This document shows positions 24,863 through 34,137 of a DNA stretch of 64,000 nt, in pieces. The first letter of the stretch is position 1. The number at the start of each line of letters is the position of its first letter. Source of the stretch: Streptomyces sp. BA2 (GTDB lineage: Bacteria > Actinomycetota > Actinomycetes > Streptomycetales > Streptomycetaceae). A model generated the notes under the pieces. That model did not search any database, had not been told where the DNA came from, and worked only from the letters and a program-made list of their open reading frames with translations. The translations under genes were made by a program, and so were the position numbers. The DNA lies in contig NZ_WSRO01000002.1 in NCBI RefSeq assembly GCF_009769735.1, positions 1 through 64,000 on the forward strand. Reading direction: 5' to 3'.

Positions 24863-26182
24863 TCAGGCCGTGAGGGCATAACTGCCCTGGTCACAGACTG
24901 GGTAGAGGCGTTGATGCTCCCGGGCGAGATGATGCTTCCAGTAGGCGTCGAGGTCGCCGTTGGCTGCGACAGCACGGAGCTTGAGGACGGCTTCGGCGCC
25001 GTCGAGACCCCAGCGGGCCCCGCTGATATCGAGGCGGTCGGCGACGAGGTGGCGTGCGGCTCCTTCGATGATCCCGGTGGCGATGGGCCAGCCGGCCTTG
25101 AGGGCCTGGTCGTAGTGGAGGAACTCGCTGTTCGTACGCAGGTAGCGGACGCACACGTCGACGCCGCGGTGTTGCTCACCGTTCAGATCGGCGTGGTCGG
25201 CCTGGTCCTGGATGGCGTCGGCGACCTCGGCGGCATGACCTGCGAGAACAGCGAGGGCGTGGGTGGCAACCCAGCTCTCGGTGGTCTTGTCGCCCGTGCG
25301 GTGGAAGCACCAGGCCGCCGCCCAGATCTTCTCCAGGACGTGGATGATGTCGATGACGATGCGGACGTCGACATGGTGCAGGCGGGCTTCGGCCTGGACC
25401 AGCTCGAGTTGGTGGCGGGCGCCGTCGACCAGGACCACCCACCTGCGACGATGATGGGGGTCGCGGGCTTCGGCGTGATCGAAGACCTGCCTGACGACAT
25501 GCTCCGCATCGTGACGGACCGAACCGCACAGCCACTTGCCCCGGGCGATGGGGCCCGGCCGCGGGGTGTAGCCGGCGGCCCGTCCGCCGGGCGGGGTGAT
25601 CACGTCGTGCGGTCGACGTGGTGCGGGGTCGGCGTCGTAGACCGCGCCGAGCGTGGCCATGCGTTTGCGGGCACTCTTCTCCCCGATGGCCAGCCGGGTG
25701 CGGAAGGTGTTCTCCCGGCGGGCAGCGGCCTGCCGGGTAGCCTCCCGCAAAGCCTCCGGCCTCATCACGATCCCCTTGCCGTCCACCGACAGCACCAACA
25801 CCGTGGAGACGGTGCATGGTTGAACGATCCGCGCATCGTAGAAGGCATCGATGTCCTGGGCGGCCTCGACGAGCAGGTGGGCGAGCTGGCGCTTGCCGAG
25901 GACCGGGCCGCACCGGCGGCAGATCGTCTCCGCGGCGGCGTCGTAAGACATCCGGGTCGCGGCCTGGACCGCGAGGCGGGCGAGGCCGTGCGAGTGCCGC
26001 CCTCTGGGCAGCGACAGGTCCTCGTCGGCCGGGTGCACGTTGGCCGCCTCCAGGCGCCGCCACGCGCAGCGGGACACCCTGACCGTTCCGAACACCGTGG
26101 CCAGCAGCCGCCCATGACCGGTCTCCAGCCGCGAGCGGAGCAGCCCGTCGGCGCCGACTATGCACGGCCGTCGCCTCGCCAC
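24863..26182 (-). CDS. ISKra4-family transposase, N-terminally shortened
   Basis: A 439-residue protein covering most of an ISKra4 transposase: VFGTVRVSRCAWRRLEAANV, HPADEDLSLPRGRHSHGLAR, the DDE region VLVLSVDGKGIVMRPEALRE, WVVLVDGARHQLELVQAE, then IIHVLEKIWAAAWCFHRTGD and GIIEGAARHLVADRLDISGA with the last acidic residue. The catalytic core looks whole. The usual first 60-70 residues (a helical region with DLLRQLFQDHLDLR) are missing, and the frame upstream of GTG 26182 is open but has no start. It is probably a truncated copy; no terminal repeats were identified. Confidence 0.8.
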   Translation of the reverse strand: MARRRPCIVGADGLLRSRLETGHGRLLATVFGTVRVSRCAWRRLEAANVHPADEDLSLPRGRHSHGLARLAVQAATRMSYDAAAETICRRCGPVLGKRQLAHLLVEAAQDIDAFYDARIVQPCTVSTVLVLSVDGKGIVMRPEALREATRQAAARRENTFRTRLAIGEKSARKRMATLGAVYDADPAPRRPHDVITPPGGRAAGYTPRPGPIARGKWLCGSVRHDAEHVVRQVFDHAEARDPHHRRRWVVLVDGARHQLELVQAEARLHHVDVRIVIDIIHVLEKIWAAAWCFHRTGDKTTESWVATHALAVLAGHAAEVADAIQDQADHADLNGEQHRGVDVCVRYLRTNSEFLHYDQALKAGWPIATGIIEGAARHLVADRLDISGARWGLDGAEAVLKLRAVAANGDLDAYWKHHLAREHQRLYPVCDQGSYALTA

Positions 26183-26331
26183 AGCTTCTTGTTCGTGTTG
26201 CTCCCGCAGGGGGTCCGGCTCGTTTCGAGTGACTGGCTGAGGGTTGGTCGACCTGCTCGTTTGTGTGCGCGGTCTGGTGGCGGGTGCTGGTTCGCTTCTA
26301 CCTTCTTGGGTAGGTGCGAGGGGGTGTGGTG

Positions 26332-26856
26332 ATGGTGTCCCTAATCGAGGAGTTGGAGCGCCGCGAGACTGCGATCCGTGAGCGTGTGTGCGAACTGCGT
26401 GCTGAGGTAGCGGAGTTGAGTGATCAGCTGGGGGCGTTCGAGGAGATGCTCTCGCAGGTGGAGATTGCCCGGATGGTGGTGCGGGAGGTCCTGGACGACG
26501 TGGCCGCCGATCAGCAGGCGCCGCGGGAGGACGCCGGACCGCAGGAGGCGGGGGTGGGCTCGCCGATCGGGGTGGTGACGGTGCCGCCGTGGGAGCCGGG
26601 CATGGGGGTGTCGGTGCTGTCGGAGGGATATCGGGATGTCGTGGGTGTGCTGCGGGCTGCGGGGAGGCCGATGCGGTCGAAAGCTGTGTCGGTGGCGATC
26701 GGGTGGGGCGAGGGCGCCTCGAAGGTGGAGTCGGTGCGGGCGAAGCTGAAGCGTCTGGCTCGGCGGGGCTGGCTCACCGAGGACAGTCCGGGCCTGTTCG
26801 CCCTGACGGAACATGCCGAGGACATCGGGCAGCACGGCCCGGGCTCTGGCGGATGA
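26332..26856 (+). CDS. ISKra4-associated coiled-coil/winged-helix protein
   Basis: A 174-residue protein from ATG 26332 (GAGGGGG upstream). Residues 1-70 are a coiled coil (MVSLIEELERRETAIRERV, AEVAELSDQLGAFEEML). Residues 100-165 look like a winged helix (VVGVLRAAGRPMRSKAVSVA, VRAKLKRLARRGWLTED). Genes of this type precede ISKra4 transposase genes in Streptomyces, and here the N-terminus of such a transposase follows 57 bases later. It may help bind element ends. Confidence 0.6.
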   Translation: MVSLIEELERRETAIRERVCELRAEVAELSDQLGAFEEMLSQVEIARMVVREVLDDVAADQQAPREDAGPQEAGVGSPIGVVTVPPWEPGMGVSVLSEGYRDVVGVLRAAGRPMRSKAVSVAIGWGEGASKVESVRAKLKRLARRGWLTEDSPGLFALTEHAEDIGQHGPGSGG

Positions 26857-26913
26857 GAACCCTTCTTCCTACGGTCGTAGGTACCACCCAAAACGTCCGT
26901 AGGAAGAAGAGCA

Positions 26914-27132
26914 GTGGAACCGTACGACATGCCGTCGAGTTCTGACTCGTTTGAGGCAGCGACGAATTTATTCAGGGCGCTCGTGACGGATCTGGCCTCG
27001 CCCGAGGCGGGCGGGCTGGCCCATCACGAGTTGGAGGACCTTCTCGAAGAGCGGGGCCGTGACCTGCTGCGACAGCTGTTCCAGGATCATCTGGACCTGC
27101 GGGAGGGTGCGGCTCTGTTTGAGGGACGGTGA
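26914..27132 (+). pseudogene. ISKra4 transposase, N-terminal fragment
   Basis: The frame contains HHELEDLLEERGRDLLRQLF and QDHLDLREGAALFEGR, the N-terminal helical segment of ISKra4 transposases, and then stops at 27132 where the reverse-strand C-terminal fragment begins. Start is GTG 26914 or ATG 26929. It is the 3' partner of the accessory gene at 26332; the rest of the transposase has been lost. Confidence 0.7.
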
Positions 27133-27520
27133 TCACGCCGCGAGTGCGAGGCTGGCGCGGTAGCGGATGGCGTGAACCCGCAGGTGCTCGCGCTGCGCGT
27201 GATACTTCCAGTACTCCTCGAAGTCGCCGTTGCTGATCACCGTGCGGAGCCTGAGGACGGCCTCGTCCCCGGCCAGGCCCCAGCAGGCACCGGTGATGTC
27301 CATCCGGTCCTTCACCAGGTGCCGGCACGCCCCCTCGATCACGCCTGTCGCGATCGGCCGGCCCTCCGCCAGCGCGATGTCATAGCCGAGGTAGGGGAGT
27401 TTGGCCCGCAGGTAGCCGCCCGCCTTGTCCACCCCCAAGCGCCGCCGGCCCGCCAGTTCCGCCGCGTCCGCGTGCGCTTCGAGGGCGTCGGCGACCTGCC
27501 GGGCAGGTGCGCAGGCTGCT
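27133..27520 (-). pseudogene. ISKra4 transposase, C-terminal fragment
   Basis: The minus strand encodes the last 125 or so residues of an ISKra4 transposase (KAGGYLRAKLPYLGYDIALA, GVIEGACRHLVKDRMDITGA, EEYWKYHAQREHLRVHAIRY). It is clearly different from the copy ending at 24863, so it comes from a separate element. Upstream of about 27520 the frame stays open into unrelated sequence. It meets the N-terminal fragment at 27132/27133 tail to tail. Confidence 0.72.
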
Positions 27521-27841
27521 GATACGTCAACCTGACCGCCTCCGATGACCGTACGGATACCGAAGACGCGATCGTGGAGAGGGCCCCACCGGTCGACCAC
27601 GTGGTGCAGGAACTTTCGATACCTGCGGGCCCAGACGTCGCTGGGCTGGCTGTGGACATCTGAGCGGGTTCTGGTCCACTTGGTGTGGGCGCGTACACAG
27701 CGTGACTGTCGATCTCCTGGTAATGGCTGAGATAGCCCGAAAATCGCCCGGCCGGTGTGCCGTGTGGTCGATAGTGCTGCGCCGTGAACGAAGTACGGCC
27801 GCAAATCGAAGAGTTGCTGTTCTCCTCGCTGGAGAACGTAG
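27521..27841. other. Unassigned DNA between fragments
   Basis: A minus-strand frame has coding-like bias around 27560-27680 (WARRYRKFLHHVVDRWGPLH) but no recognised family and no start or end of its own. Probably another gene fragment. Confidence 0.3.
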
Positions 27842-28393
27842 TTGGTGGAGTCAGTCGAGACGACCGACATGGCCGTCGTCGGCCCCAGCTCACTCCTTGC
27901 CCCCATCGCTGTCTGGCGCAAGAACCTAGGCCAGACCATCGCCCCCGAGACGGCCTCCCTGCTGGCGCGCAGCCTGCGCACGCTCGTCGTCCGCGTACGG
28001 GCGCAGAACACGACCGCCACTGCAATCGCCCGCCACCTGGCCGGGCACCCACGCGTCAGCACGGTGCACTACCCCGGACTGGCCACCGGAGCCAAAGCCC
28101 GCCTCGTCGCCACACAAATGCGCGGGCACGGCGGGATGCTCAGCTTCACAGTGGACGGCCCGGGCGCGGACGCCACCGCCGCCGTCGACCGGCTTCAACT
28201 CTTCAGCATCGCACCCAGTCTGGGCGGCGTAGAGAGTCTGGCCACCCAGCCGGTCACCACCACCCACCACGGCCTCAACCCGCAAGAGCGGACCCGGCGC
28301 GGCATCACGGACAGCATGATCCGTCTCTCCGTCGGTCTGGAAGACAGCGAAGACCTTGTCGCCGACCTCGACCAGGCACTGAGCAAGATCTGA
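27842..28393 (+). pseudogene. Cys/Met-metabolism PLP enzyme, C-terminal part
   Basis: The frame encodes the C-terminal half of a cystathionine gamma-synthase/methionine gamma-lyase-like enzyme: VWRKNLGQTIAPETASLLAR, SLRTLVVRVRAQNTTATAIA, HPRVSTVHYPGL, MLSFTVDGPG, FSIAPSLGGVESLATQPVTT and RLSVGLEDSEDLVADLDQAL. These are the conserved blocks after the PLP lysine. The N-terminal half, including the PLP-binding Lys, is missing; similarity starts right at the edge of unassigned debris. There is no fitting start codon. Confidence 0.75.
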
Positions 28394-28421
28394 CCAACCG
28401 CCCGAACGCGCCTGCGCCGCC

Positions 28422-29030
28422 TCAGCGTTGACCGGATGCAGGCAGCGCCGCCTGGATGACCCCGTGCACGGCTTGGCTGATGCGGCCAGCCGCCTGATCG
28501 GGGTCGGGCTGCCCAGTATCCAGCCAGCCGATCACGGCCTCGGTCGTGAAGGCGGGGATGACGCGCGCCGCCCAGTCCAGCCACGGCCCCGCAGGTAGGC
28601 GCTGGGCGAGATTGCGCCGCGCGACCTCGGCCGAGGCGGCGTTGAGGGTGTCGACGAGTTCGCGGAACTCCGGCTCCCGGGCGGCGTGGTGGAACAGCAG
28701 CCGGAACCCGTCAGGGTCGGCTGACGCGGCGCGGAGCAAGGCGGGGATCGAGTCCTCGTCGAAGTCGTCGCTGCCCACGCTCTGGGCCAGCCGACCGCAG
28801 GCGCGGTCCAGGACCGCCCGGTACAGGTCCGCCTTCGACTCGAAGTGACGGTAGAGCAGCACCTTGGTGATCCCGGCCTCCTCGGCTACCTCGTCCAGGC
28901 CGGTCGCGACGTATCCGGTGCGCGCGAACGCCCGTGAGGCAGCACCAAGGATCTGCTCCCGCCGCTCGGCCCGCCGCATCCGCGTGACCGGCACCGGGCC
29001 GCCGCCGGAGGAGGTTCGCTGTGCTGCCAT
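28422..29030 (-). CDS. TetR/AcrR-family regulator
   Basis: A 202-residue repressor. The N-terminal helix-turn-helix is clear at about 20-65 (RREQILGAASRAFARTGYVA, LDEVAEEAGITKVLLYRHFE). The C-terminal ligand domain is helical, with no direct clue to the ligand. It is divergent from the P450 gene with 110 bases between, in which AGTATACA occurs twice, so it probably represses the P450 operon and itself. An internal ATG at 28979 (MRRAERREQIL) is an alternative start. Confidence 0.9.
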   Translation of the reverse strand: MAAQRTSSGGGPVPVTRMRRAERREQILGAASRAFARTGYVATGLDEVAEEAGITKVLLYRHFESKADLYRAVLDRACGRLAQSVGSDDFDEDSIPALLRAASADPDGFRLLFHHAAREPEFRELVDTLNAASAEVARRNLAQRLPAGPWLDWAARVIPAFTTEAVIGWLDTGQPDPDQAAGRISQAVHGVIQAALPASGQR

Positions 29031-29080
29031 CGGTCCGCTCGTCCGCCTTCCTCGCTGCCGCCACCACTTATTGACTCGGA

Positions 29081-29116
29081 AGTATACAAGTGCTTTTGTT
29101 TAAGTGAGAGTATACA
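29081..29116. promoter_or_regulatory. Likely TetR operator between regulator and P450
   Basis: AGTATACA occurs at 29081-29088 and 29109-29116, each centred on the palindrome GTATAC, 28 bases apart. This AT-rich stretch is the only one in the intergenic region and would hold both divergent promoters. Confidence 0.5.
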
Positions 29117-29140
29117 GGCTGCAGTAAATAAGGAGTGCCG

Positions 29141-30310
29141 GTGACCACCCAACTGCCTTTCCCGCAAACCGTCCCCCTGCAGGTTCCGCTGCTGCTGCGG
29201 GCGCTTTCGGCACAGGGCGCCATCCACAGGATCCGCACTCAGGTCGGCGATGACGCCTGGCTCATCACCGGATACGACGAGGTGCGCCAACTCCTCGACG
29301 ACGACCGGCTCGGCCGCTCCCACCCCGAGCCCCAGACCGCCGCGCGCTCCGGCGAATCCGCGCTGTTCGGCGGCCCGCTGGGCAACTACGACACCGAGAA
29401 GGCCGACCACACCCGGATGCGCCGCCTGCTCCAGCCGCACTTCACACCCGGCCGCATTCGCGCCCTCCGCAATCGAGTGGAAGCCCTCACCGGCACCCTC
29501 CTCGACGACCTCGCCGGGCAGGCCCAGCCCTGCGACCTGAACAGCGCCCTCGCCCTGCCCCTGCCGATCCTGGTCATCTGCGAGCTGCTCGGTGTGCCCT
29601 ATGAAGACCGCACCCGGTTCCGCACCTGGACCCAGGCCGCCGCCGACATCCACGACCGAACCCGCTCCGAGCAAGGGATCGGTGAACTCTTCGCCTACGG
29701 CCAAGAGCTGGTGGCCCGCAAGCGACACACCCCCGGCCCCGATGTCATCTCACGCCTGTGTGCGACCGACGGCCTCGGTGACGACGAGATCGCCATGCTG
29801 TCCATGGCGCTGCTCTTCGCCGGCCACGAGACCTCCGTCGTCCAACTCGGCCTGGGTGCCCTGCTCCTGCTCACCCACCCCGACCAGTGGCAGGCCCTGC
29901 GCGGCAACCCCGCCCTGATAGCCGACGCTGTCGAGGAGATCCTGCGCGCTCCCGGCAAGGGCGGCGGAGGCATTCCCCGCTACGCCCATACCAACATCGA
30001 CATCGACGGCGTCACCATCAAGGCCGGCGACCTGGTCATGCTGGACAACGGCGCGGCCAACCACGACGCCGCCGCCTTTCCCGACCCCGACAGCTTCGAC
30101 ATCGCCAGGCGCGCGGCCGGGCACCTCACCTTCGGGCAGGGCGCCCGCTACTGCATCGGCGCCCCACTGGCCCGTATGGAGCTGCAGGTCGCATTCGGCC
30201 AGCTCATCTCACGCTTCCCGGCCATGCGGCTGGCCGTACCGATCGAGGAACTGCGGATGCGCAGCGATGTGTTGACCGGCGGTCTGGTCGAACTTCCAGT
30301 GAGCTGGTGA
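29141..30310 (+). CDS. Cytochrome P450
   Basis: A 389-residue soluble bacterial P450 using molecular oxygen and ferredoxin electrons. Visible motifs: I-helix LLFAGHETSV (A/G-x-E-T), the E-x-x-R pair in VEEILRAPG, and the heme loop FGQGARYCIGAPLAR with the thiolate Cys. GTG 29141 is preferred because AAGGAG lies six bases upstream; GTG 29135 would be too close. It overlaps the following methyltransferase start by four bases (GTGA), so the two formed one operon under the divergent TetR regulator. The substrate is unknown; hydroxylation followed by methylation was the likely original chemistry. No ferredoxin gene is adjacent. Confidence 0.92.
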   Translation: MTTQLPFPQTVPLQVPLLLRALSAQGAIHRIRTQVGDDAWLITGYDEVRQLLDDDRLGRSHPEPQTAARSGESALFGGPLGNYDTEKADHTRMRRLLQPHFTPGRIRALRNRVEALTGTLLDDLAGQAQPCDLNSALALPLPILVICELLGVPYEDRTRFRTWTQAAADIHDRTRSEQGIGELFAYGQELVARKRHTPGPDVISRLCATDGLGDDEIAMLSMALLFAGHETSVVQLGLGALLLLTHPDQWQALRGNPALIADAVEEILRAPGKGGGGIPRYAHTNIDIDGVTIKAGDLVMLDNGAANHDAAAFPDPDSFDIARRAAGHLTFGQGARYCIGAPLARMELQVAFGQLISRFPAMRLAVPIEELRMRSDVLTGGLVELPVSW

Positions 30311-30561
30311 CCGCCGTGCCCCGGCCCGCCTTCGCCCGGCTCTACCCGCACATGAACAAGGCCATGGAACGAGGAGGCATGGCCGTACGCCGCCAAGCCC
30401 TGCTCGCCGGCCTCACCGGCGAGGTCATCGAGATCGGCGCGGGCGACGGAGCGAACTTCGCCCACTACCCGCCCACAGTCACCCGTGTCCTCGCCGTAGA
30501 ACCCGAACCCCGCCTGCGCGCACTCGCGCAGGCGGCCGCGTCCGAGGCCCCCGTGCAGGTC
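30307..30561 (+). pseudogene. Class I SAM methyltransferase, N-terminal fragment
   Basis: Starting at GTG 30307 the protein reads FARLYPHMNKAMERGG, then the SAM motif LTGEVIEIGAGDGANFAHYP and VTRVLAVEPEPRLRALAQAA, a UbiE/phospholipid-methyltransferase-like fold. Similarity ends at about residue 85, exactly where a minus-strand gene ends (30560). Intact relatives have about 200 residues. The missing part holds the substrate-binding region, so it is inactive. Confidence 0.72.
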
Positions 30562-31154
30562 AGCGCTCGCGACCGAGGCCGGGCAGGAAGCGGCCGGTGC
30601 GGGCGGCGTAGCGCTGGTAGTCGTTGCCGTGGATGCTCTGCAGGTACGGCTCCTCGATGCGCCGGACCTGGATCTCGATGCCGAGCGCCATGACGGCCAG
30701 CCCCAGGACGGCGATGGCGTTGGGAACGGCTAGGGCCAGCGAGGCGATCACTACGGTCAGCGCGGCGTAGATCGGATTGCGTACCAGGCGGAACGGGCCG
30801 GTGGTGACCAGGGGGGTGTTCCGTGGGGTCGACGGTGGTACGCCAGGAGGCGCCCATGGCGAGTTGGGCGGCGAACACGGCGGCAATGCCGGCTGCTGCC
30901 AGGACCAGGCCGGTAAGCCTTGCGGCTGGCTCCTCCAGCCAGGGCAGCAGGGGCAGGCCGAGCAAATCGGCGACCGGGGCCGCCGCACCGGTGAGGAATC
31001 CGCCTGCCGCACCGGCCAGCCGCGCACCCCAGTCCCGTGCCCCGCTGGGCGGGCGTACCCCGCTGTCTCCGGTCCGCCGCTGCTGCACAGCAGCACACAC
31101 CCCGCCGACGAGCAGCAGGACCAGCACGAAGAGGGTCAGCGCCGCGACGGTCAT
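30560..31154 (-). pseudogene. Isoprenylcysteine carboxyl methyltransferase-like membrane protein, frameshifted
   Basis: From ATG 31154 (MTVAALTLFVLVLLLVGGV) the frame gives membrane helices up to WRTTVDPTEHPP; there a run of six G residues (near 30815) breaks it. One base change restores TPLVTTGPFRLVRNPIYAAL, the N-P-x-Y signature of ICMT/PEMT methyltransferases, followed by VMALGIEIQVRRIEEPYLQS and DYQRYAARTGRFLPGLG to the stop at 30560. About 198 codons in all, four or five membrane helices. It would methylate a lipid-soluble substrate. The homopolymer position leaves open a sequencing error. Confidence 0.68.
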
Positions 31155-31214
31155 CGCGCTCACCCCCGGTCCGGGTCGTGCTTGCGGGCCGCACCGAGCA
31201 GGTAGTCGCCGCTG

Positions 31215-31592
31215 ATGCGGGTGTATGCACCCACCGACACCCTCGCCCGCCTCAACGACACACTCACCGCGGGCCAGGGGGTCTCTGGCCCGGCAGCCCG
31301 CCGTGTCATCCGCGCCGCTGCCCGCGCCCCGCGGTTCGAGGGCAGCATCATCAACGCCACCAGCGCCCGCCGACTGCTCGCCAACCAGGACGCCGTGCTC
31401 TACGACAACCCGCAAGCCCTGCTGCTGTGCCACTACAAAAGGGAGCAGGCCCTGTGCCACCGTGCCGGAATCCGGGACGCCCCGCAGCTCGATCGTTGCG
31501 TATCGGGTTGCGGCAATATCGTGCGCACCGACCACCAGGCCACGGCTCTGCACGAGCGTGCCGCCGCTCTCGACCAGCAGGCCGCCCCGTCT
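31215..31592 (+). pseudogene. Integrase C-terminal fragment
   Basis: The frame reads DTLARLNDTLTAGQGVSGPA, FEGSIINATSARRLLANQDA, YKREQALCHRAGIRDAPQLD and CVSGCGNIVRTDHQATALHE. The spaced Cys residues in this order resemble the C-terminal zinc-type tail of Streptomyces site-specific integrase-like proteins. No catalytic domain is present. After about 31592 the frame is unrelated. Confidence 0.45.
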
Positions 31593-31783
31593 CCGACGGC
31601 GTCGACGACGTCCCGGCCCAGGCCGATGTGTTCGTCGCTGCCGAAGACGCCGGAACGCGTGGCCGCATCCACCAGATTCTGCGCGACCGCCCCTACATCG
31701 ATCCGCACCTGCCGGGGGCCGGGACGGGCACCGGGAGCTCGGTTACGGCGGGTCGTTGGATGGACGGAGTCCATCCACTGCGG

Positions 31784-33475
31784 TCAGCCCAGGTGTCCCC
31801 AGTCCAGGCGGTCGGCGAGCCCCGCAGCGGTGAAAGCGGCCTGCAGGGCGTCTCGGCCCTCGGTGATGTGGGCCCAGCTGTCGTAGTGGACGGGGACCAC
31901 CCGGCGGGCGCCGAGTATGCGAGTGGCTTCGGCGGCCGTAGCGCTGTCGAGGACGAGGGGTGCGCCGTCGAATAGACCTTCGAAGCGGGGTGCGCCGGCG
32001 AACAGGACGGCCGTGTCCACCGGCCCGAAACGGTCGGCCGTCTCCCTGGCGGCGTCGAGGGAGGCGTTGTCGCCGCTGACGTAGACCGTGGGTAGTCCGT
32101 CACCGGTCAGGACGAAGCCGACGACCTGCCCGCTGAACGCCTCGACCGCCTCGCGCGGGCCGGGGCCGTGGACGGCGGGGACACCGGTGACGGTGACCGT
32201 GCCGCCGCCGGGACGGTCCAGCTCGACCGACTCCCAGTCGGCCAGCCCCCTGGCCTTGTCTCCGAGATGCTTGCCGCCATCAGGAGTGGTGAGGGTCAGT
32301 GGCACGTCGGCGAGCAGGTCGCGGCCGGAACGGTCGAGGTGGTCGGGGTGCTCGTGGGACAGCAGGACCACGTCGACGAGACCGAGTTCGGCGGGGCTGC
32401 CGGCGGAGGGGGCGGTCTTGGTCAGGACCGCGCCGCCCGGCGCCGGGTAGTTGCCGGGGGCGTCGAAGGTGGGGTCGGTGAGAAAGCGCAGGCCGCCGTA
32501 CTCGAAGAGGGCGGTCGGGCCGCCGAAGACGCGGACGGGGAATTGGTCACGGGGCGTCTCGGCAGGAGTCACGGACGAAGGAGCGTGGAAGTAGTGGCCC
32601 CTGTTGAGATCTTCCAGGAGGCCGGGGTGGGTCGGCCGCCAGTCCAGCAGTTCCCGGGTCAGGGTGCTCGACGCCGAGACGTCGAGGCCGAGGAAGGGGC
32701 CCAGCCAGGTGAAGTGCTCGGGCGCGGCCTCGGGGGTCACGGAGGTGACCGGCACGTCCAGGTGGCGGCCGATCACCTCCGCGATGTCGCGGATCGGGAT
32801 GCCCTCCTCTGCAACGCCGTGAAGCACCGATCCGGCGGGGGCCTTCTCGACGGCCAGGCGGAACAGCCGTGCGGCGTCGAGGCGGTGGACGGCCGGCCAG
32901 AGGTTGGCGCCGTCGCCGATGTGACCGGAGACGCCCTTGGCCCGCGCGATGGCGACCAGGGCCGCCACGAAGCCGTGTTCTCCTTCGCCGTGGCAGGTCG
33001 GTGACACTCGTACCACGGATGAGCGCACACCGCGCGAGGCGAGTGCGAGTACCGCTTGTTCGGTGGCCATTCGGATCGACAGCGGTGAGCCGTCGATCGT
33101 GGGCATGTCCCGCTCGGTCACCAGACGTCCCGGCTTGAAGCCGGCCAGGCCGGAGGCGACGACGAAGGGGCGGTCGGTGCCGGCCAGCGTGTCGGCGAAG
33201 GCATCGACGGCGCGGCGGTCGGCCTCGGCGGCGCCCTGGTAGTCGCCGGTGAAGCCGATGTCGTGCTTGAAGGCGAGGTGGATGACCGCGTCCGACGCAG
33301 CGGCCGCGTCCCGCAGGACGTCGAGGTCGTCGAGGGTGCCGCGGACGGCCTGTCCTCCGGCGGCGGTCAGGGCGGCGGCGGAGGCGCCGGACCGGGCGAG
33401 CCCGACGACCTGGTGCCCCGCGTCGATAAGTTCGGGAACGACGGCGGAGCCGATCCAGCCGGACGCGCCGGTCAC
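31784..33475 (-). CDS. SDR-type epimerase fused to MBL-fold hydrolase
   Basis: A 563-residue two-domain protein. Residues 1-290 are an atypical extended SDR: VTGASGWIGSAVVPELID is the NAD(P) loop, with RRAVDAFADTLAG and a substrate lobe; the Y-x-x-x-K pair is not evident (SIRMATEQAV at its place). Residues 315-560 are an UlaG-like metallo-beta-lactamase fold: LLSHEHPDHLD (metal ligands), VPAVHGPGP, YVSGDNASLD and VVPVHYDSWAHIT. The C-terminal domain is closely similar to the separate protein at 37474. The expected ATG before RIFVTG is not present; GTG 33475 is the first usable start. It is divergent from a TetR gene with operator-like repeats between. Confidence 0.82.
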   Translation of the reverse strand: MTGASGWIGSAVVPELIDAGHQVVGLARSGASAAALTAAGGQAVRGTLDDLDVLRDAAAASDAVIHLAFKHDIGFTGDYQGAAEADRRAVDAFADTLAGTDRPFVVASGLAGFKPGRLVTERDMPTIDGSPLSIRMATEQAVLALASRGVRSSVVRVSPTCHGEGEHGFVAALVAIARAKGVSGHIGDGANLWPAVHRLDAARLFRLAVEKAPAGSVLHGVAEEGIPIRDIAEVIGRHLDVPVTSVTPEAAPEHFTWLGPFLGLDVSASSTLTRELLDWRPTHPGLLEDLNRGHYFHAPSSVTPAETPRDQFPVRVFGGPTALFEYGGLRFLTDPTFDAPGNYPAPGGAVLTKTAPSAGSPAELGLVDVVLLSHEHPDHLDRSGRDLLADVPLTLTTPDGGKHLGDKARGLADWESVELDRPGGGTVTVTGVPAVHGPGPREAVEAFSGQVVGFVLTGDGLPTVYVSGDNASLDAARETADRFGPVDTAVLFAGAPRFEGLFDGAPLVLDSATAAEATRILGARRVVPVHYDSWAHITEGRDALQAAFTAAGLADRLDWGHLG

Positions 33476-33503
33476 AAAGATGCGCCTGGGGATTCCAAAC
33501 CGT

Positions 33504-33545
33504 TGATGTCAGTGCCTGTCATCGACAGTAACACCTGATGTCAGT
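33504..33545. promoter_or_regulatory. Operator-like repeats between fusion gene and TetR
   Basis: TGATGTCAGT occurs at 33504-33513 and 33536-33545, and the perfect inverted repeat CTGTC-ATC-GACAG lies between at 33516-33528. Together they cover the whole divergent promoter region, a typical TetR autoregulatory arrangement. Confidence 0.55.
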
Positions 33546-33570
33546 CACTGCCATCGCGTACACTCTGCGC

Positions 33571-34137
33571 ATGGGTAGATGGGAGCCAAACGCGCGCGAA
33601 CGCCTGGCGAAAGCGGCGTTGGAGCTCTACAGCGAGCGTGGCTACGACCAGACCACCGTGGCGGAGATCGCCAAACGGGCCGGGCTCACGGAGCGGACCT
33701 TCTTCCGGCACTTCGCCGACAAGCGCGAGGTGCTGTTCGACGGCTCCGACATCCTGAAGGAGCTGTTTGCGAGCGCAGTTGCCGAAGCTCCGAAGTCCGC
33801 AGCGCCCATCGACGTGGTAGCGGCCGGCCTTGAAGCGGTCTGCACCGCGTTCGTCGACCGTCGCGAGCACTTCCGCCAGCGGCAAGCCGTCATAGTGGCC
33901 AACGCGGAACTCAAGGAACGTGAGCTGATCAAGCTCGCCTCGATGTCAGCCGCGCTCGCCGACGCCCTGCACGAACGTGGTGTTGCGAAGCCGGCCGCGA
34001 GCCTGACCGCCGAGGCTGGGATCGCCGTCTTCAAGGTTGGCTTCGAGCGCTGGATCGCGGCGAGCGAGGAGCGCGCGATGTCGCAGTTGATCCGGGAATC
34101 GCTGGACGAGCTCAAGGCCGTGACTGCGGGCAACTAA
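33571..34137 (+). CDS. TetR/AcrR-family regulator
   Basis: A 188-residue protein starting MGRWEPNARERLAKAALELY. The helix-turn-helix is at about 25-50 (TTVAEIAKRAGLTERTFFRH). The C-terminal part matches the MftR-like group (helix-rich, KAVTAGN end). ATG 33571 is preferred over 33538 because the earlier one lies inside the operator repeats. Divergent from the SDR-MBL fusion, which it likely controls. Confidence 0.9.
   Translation: MGRWEPNARERLAKAALELYSERGYDQTTVAEIAKRAGLTERTFFRHFADKREVLFDGSDILKELFASAVAEAPKSAAPIDVVAAGLEAVCTAFVDRREHFRQRQAVIVANAELKERELIKLASMSAALADALHERGVAKPAASLTAEAGIAVFKVGFERWIAASEERAMSQLIRESLDELKAVTAGN

Noticed and set aside
24911..26332. Plus-strand open frame of about 473 codons
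   Set aside because: Antisense shadow of the ISKra4 transposase; no domain or ribosome-binding site.
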